Shown here: positions 61,683-64,000 of the stretch, piece by piece | Numbering within the stretch: the first letter of the stretch is position 1 | Layout: each line of letters opens with the position of its first letter | Origin: Clostridiales bacterium | GTDB lineage: Bacteria; Bacillota; Clostridia; Saccharofermentanales; DTU023 | Assembly (NCBI GenBank): GCA_004556455.1 | Contig: SFGY01000001.1 | Location: 1-64,000 of the forward strand | DNA length: 64,000 bases | Direction of reading: 5' to 3' | The notes under the pieces: model-generated | The model's database searches: none | What the model was told of the DNA's origin: nothing | Seen by the model: the letters and a program-made list of their open reading frames with translations, nothing else | Program-made: the position numbers and the translations under genes

Positions 61683-62969
61683 TCAGCGTTCTGATTCGCG
61701 TTTGCTTCGTTCTTCGGCCTTAGCACGACGTTCCTTTGCTCTGGCCTGACGTTCAGCCGCTTTTATGCGGCGAGCTTCAATTTCTTCACGGGCGGACTCT
61801 TCGGCACGCTGGTCAAGATATTGCTGCAGTTTTAATGAGTTTTCGGAGAAGAGATGACTCAGGGCTTTATGCAGATTGAAGACCTGCAGAAACTGCTGCA
61901 GGGTCACAAAATACATCGGCCCGAGGACAACACCGGAAAGACCCCATAAAACGATCCCCAGCATCATGCTCAAAATGGTGATGAGCGGATGAAGTTTCAT
62001 GACGCTGCCGAGAATAAGAGGCTCCCACATGCGGCGTGCTATGGTCATAATGACGAGCAGAACAATCAGCCCCAAAGCTTTTATCATAAGTCCGCTGAGG
62101 AAGCAATACACGATCATGGGGAGCAGCACAGCTGAGATGCCGAGTACGGGGAGAATATCGACGATAGCAGAAATGAGCGCCCAGATCCAGGCATTGCTGA
62201 TACCAATGATGAGAAAGCCCATCAGGCATTCGATAAAGGTGATCAACATCAGAAGAATATAACCGCCGATAATGCGGAAGACGGTCGTGATCACCCGGCT
62301 GATTAAGACAAAAATATTACGTACCAGGCGGCGATTTCGGGTTAGCCTCAAGGCTGAAACATAAATTTTGCGTGTGCCGTTTATGGAATAGTAGCCGCAC
62401 ATCAGGGAGATCACAATCACCAGCAATGTCAGAGGCAGATGAGCCATAAAGTGACTGATGGCATTCAGACCGCGGCTCACCATATTGGGAAAGCTCTGGG
62501 ATATCTTTGTGTTGAGTTCTGTCAGTGTTTTGTGAACATTGCTTTGTAAATCTGGACTCTGAATTTTATCGACAAGATCGCTGATTTGTTCTCCCAGCCT
62601 TACTTTTTGCACAGTCTCAGGAAAACTGATGATAAAGCGTCGCAGCTGGCTGACCCCTGCGGTAATTCCTAAGGCAACAAGGACGAGAATCGAAAAGACA
62701 ATAAGAAAGTAAATGAAGACGGCGAGTTTATCCCCGTCTCGCCGTTTGAGACTCTTCTTTTCACCCCGGCTCAGCTTACACCAGAGACGCTTGAGCATGG
62801 CGGAGAGGAACATGGAGCATTCTGCCAGCAGAAGGCCGATGAAAAAAGGCATGAGGTAGGGGAAAATCTTCAGACTCAGAAAGAGCGCTAAGATAATCAG
62901 GCCGCTGATGAGCAGAAACTTAACGATCTTGATGATGATATCCAGATTATGGTCGCGATTCGCTGACAT
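61683..62969 (-). CDS. AI-2E family (UPF0118) membrane protein
   Basis: A 428-residue membrane protein with about eight helices: two close to the N-terminus, one near 80-100, and the rest from 170 on. The middle soluble part (about 110-165) and the GYILLMLITFIECLMGFLI and DILPVLGISAVLLPM segments fit the AI-2E transporter / YtvI-like family, whose members export small solutes or act as cation antiporters. Substrate is unknown. The C-terminal 50 residues are a highly charged Ala/Arg/Glu/Lys coil (AKERRAKAEERSKRESER), unusual for the family. The end converges on mltG with 25 bp between. Confidence 0.85.
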   Translation of the reverse strand: MSANRDHNLDIIIKIVKFLLISGLIILALFLSLKIFPYLMPFFIGLLLAECSMFLSAMLKRLWCKLSRGEKKSLKRRDGDKLAVFIYFLIVFSILVLVALGITAGVSQLRRFIISFPETVQKVRLGEQISDLVDKIQSPDLQSNVHKTLTELNTKISQSFPNMVSRGLNAISHFMAHLPLTLLVIVISLMCGYYSINGTRKIYVSALRLTRNRRLVRNIFVLISRVITTVFRIIGGYILLMLITFIECLMGFLIIGISNAWIWALISAIVDILPVLGISAVLLPMIVYCFLSGLMIKALGLIVLLVIMTIARRMWEPLILGSVMKLHPLITILSMMLGIVLWGLSGVVLGPMYFVTLQQFLQVFNLHKALSHLFSENSLKLQQYLDQRAEESAREEIEARRIKAAERQARAKERRAKAEERSKRESER

Positions 62970-62999
62970 AAATTCTCCCTGCTTTAGCTTTCATGGGTA

Positions 63000-63605
63000 T
63001 TATAACATGCAGGCTCTCAGACAAAGAAAGGCACAGAAATAAAATGGATATAAGGGGAGCCTGGCTTCTGCCAGGATTTTTGCTCCTTTTCGACGCCTCA
63101 TGATGCGCAGCAGTATAAAAGCGGGGAGACTGAGAACTGAGGCAAGAGGAAAAAGCAAGAGAGCTTTTTTCAAGCCCAGACGAGGCAGCATGAGCAAGGG
63201 CAGGAGTATGTCCGCAGTACCCAGGAGAAAATGACCGCTCCATTTTTCTGCGAGAAAAAGCAGGACTGAGAACAAGATGAGAAGAAACAGTTGCAGAAGG
63301 AAAAACGAAAAGCCAATGTTCAGAATTTCAGGAAAACGAGCGCTGCGGCTGTTTTCCACTGCGGACAACAACACGTTTAAGCTGTAGCGTGCGCCGGGTG
63401 CAAAGAGCGTGGCAGCTTTACCGTGACCAGCTGTTGCAGAACAAGTTCCAGGGGAGGCAAATAAACAGGCATTCATGAATGTCAGGCCATATTCTGTCAG
63501 GCCAAAGAGCAGGAGCGCTTTCAGGGAAAGCTGCCGTGTTTCCAGGTCCTGAAACACAAGATGAAGCAGGAATAATAGCTCGATGAGTTCAAAACACAGC
63601 GGCAT
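63000..63605 (-). CDS. Small A24-type prepilin peptidase relative
   Basis: A 201-residue, very hydrophobic protein with about six membrane helices. The first helix ends in HLVFQDLETRQLSL, matching the first catalytic Asp region of type IV prepilin peptidases (D-x3-R-x-I/L). The second motif, normally GxGD, reads LGTADILLPLLMLPRLG, so Asp is kept but the middle Gly is Ala. The end LPLYPFYFCAFLC resembles the IPFGPFL block. It has no N-terminal methyltransferase domain, like archaeal FlaK and TadV types. No pilin genes are in the window. GGAGG precedes the start. A24 homology is likely but not certain. Confidence 0.6.
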   Translation of the reverse strand: MPLCFELIELLFLLHLVFQDLETRQLSLKALLLFGLTEYGLTFMNACLFASPGTCSATAGHGKAATLFAPGARYSLNVLLSAVENSRSARFPEILNIGFSFFLLQLFLLILFSVLLFLAEKWSGHFLLGTADILLPLLMLPRLGLKKALLLFPLASVLSLPAFILLRIMRRRKGAKILAEARLPLYPFYFCAFLCLRACML

Positions 63606-63689
63606 CGTTCAACCTCCAGAACTCAGTCTGTAGCTTTTCAGATATTTTAAAACGCCAAATCTATGACAAAAGCCGACAAATCTGGTCCA

Positions 63690-63718
63690 TTGAATCTAAG
63701 GAAGACTTTTTTTATAAT
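63690..63718 (+). promoter_or_regulatory. Promoter of the phosphorylase-like gene
   Basis: TTGAAT (63690-63695), a 17-bp spacer and a perfect TATAAT (63713-63718), divergent from the prepilin peptidase relative. The leader is about 112 nt, with no clear fold. Confidence 0.78.
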
Positions 63719-63836
63719 AAACAAGTCGCTGGCATTTCGGGCTTTCGTCCACGCTTGCCCCTGAGATCGCTCCCGACAATCATTTTGTTTGCTGATATGA
63801 ATAAAATCATTTCGAAGGTCAAAAGGAAATAAGCGA

Positions 63837-64000
63837 ATGGTAAAAAATCAGAAGATTGAAGCTGGAAATATTCAGAAGAGGGATTTATCTTTTCCCGAGA
63901 ACCCGGATTTTAAAAAAGGTTTCAGAGAAAGCGTGATTGGTCATCTCCGGGCAGAATACGGTAAACAGATGGATGAGGCAACCGAACAGGAATTCTGGAC
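63837..64000 (+). CDS. Probable glycogen/maltodextrin phosphorylase, N-terminal fragment
   Basis: ATG 63837 with AAAAGGAAAT upstream opens a frame that runs off the window after 54 codons. The residues FRESVIGHLRAEYGKQMDEA and TEQEFW match the start of GT35 phosphorylases, where a short N-terminal stretch has a pattern like L-x4-YG with a following DAT-x-Q-x-(F/Y/W). Phosphorylase would work with the pullulanase encoded at 53154-55079 in glycogen breakdown. With only 54 codons visible this stays tentative. Confidence 0.5.
   Translation, partial: MVKNQKIEAGNIQKRDLSFPENPDFKKGFRESVIGHLRAEYGKQMDEATEQEFW

Noticed and set aside
1..64000. CRISPR arrays, IS elements, prophage genes, tRNA or rRNA genes
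   Set aside because: No spaced direct repeats, transposase or integrase motifs, or tRNA/rRNA signatures were found on either strand by eye; a computed scan could still find something small.

Overview
The window comes from a mid-GC (roughly 50%) member of the Bacillota, most likely class Clostridia (an Oscillospirales-like lineage is my best guess from gene content; the sequence does not prove it). The signs are a PolC-type replicative polymerase, ScpA/ScpB, a PASTA-domain Ser/Thr kinase with PP2C phosphatase, LPXTG surface proteins, an IspH-ribosomal protein S1 fusion, a eukaryote-like (type 3) prolyl-tRNA synthetase, and Pta-AckA acetate formation. Genes are dense, mostly on the + strand, often with ATGA or GTGA overlaps. 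Most of the window is conserved housekeeping sequence with a few accessory islands.

Layout. 1-4.4 kb: a sensory operon made of a large 7-TM protein whose reading frame is broken near 701-704, followed by a HisKA_3-type histidine kinase. 4.4-5.4 kb: a free-standing E2-like acyltransferase. 5.8-8.0 kb: a secreted thioester/prealbumin-repeat adhesin with a poor LPXTG tail. 8.1-14.1 kb: M50 protease, scpA, scpB, cmk, plsC, ispH-rpsA. 14.4-22.7 kb: rpsB-tsf, pyrH, then frr-uppS-cdsA-dxr-rseP-ispG (translation, undecaprenyl and CDP-diacylglycerol lipid synthesis, MEP isoprenoid pathway). 22.8-29.8 kb: polC and priA. 30.1-33.3 kb: an AT-richer beta-helix surface protein interrupted by one in-frame TAA. 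33.6-43.2 kb: def, fmt, a membrane Zn peptidase, rsmB, rlmN, prpC, prkC, rsgA, rpe, a classic Bacillota order linking protein maturation, rRNA modification and envelope-stress kinase signalling. 43.5-55.1 kb: tyrS, tmcAL, an unknown membrane protein, an inositol-monophosphatase family protein, pta-ackA, proS, a DUF1934 protein and a type I pullulanase. 55.3-61.7 kb: rpmF, a radical-SAM-like DUF512 protein, der, typA, mltG. 61.7-64 kb: an AI-2E family membrane protein, a small A24-type prepilin peptidase relative, and the first 54 codons of a probable glycogen/maltodextrin phosphorylase.

The most notable observations are: (1) PolC keeps intact PHP, zinc-binding and polymerase parts, but the segment where the proofreading exonuclease is normally inserted has lost all recognisable catalytic motifs; (2) pta has a 185-nt leader, driven by a good promoter, that folds on paper into one long nested imperfect hairpin matching no riboswitch I know; (3) a kinase-dead sensor lies beside an intact histidine kinase of similar C-terminal layout, suggesting a two-protein receptor; (4) two surface-protein genes carry defects (degenerate sorting signal, in-frame stop). 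No rRNA, tRNA, CRISPR array, transposase or integrase was found.
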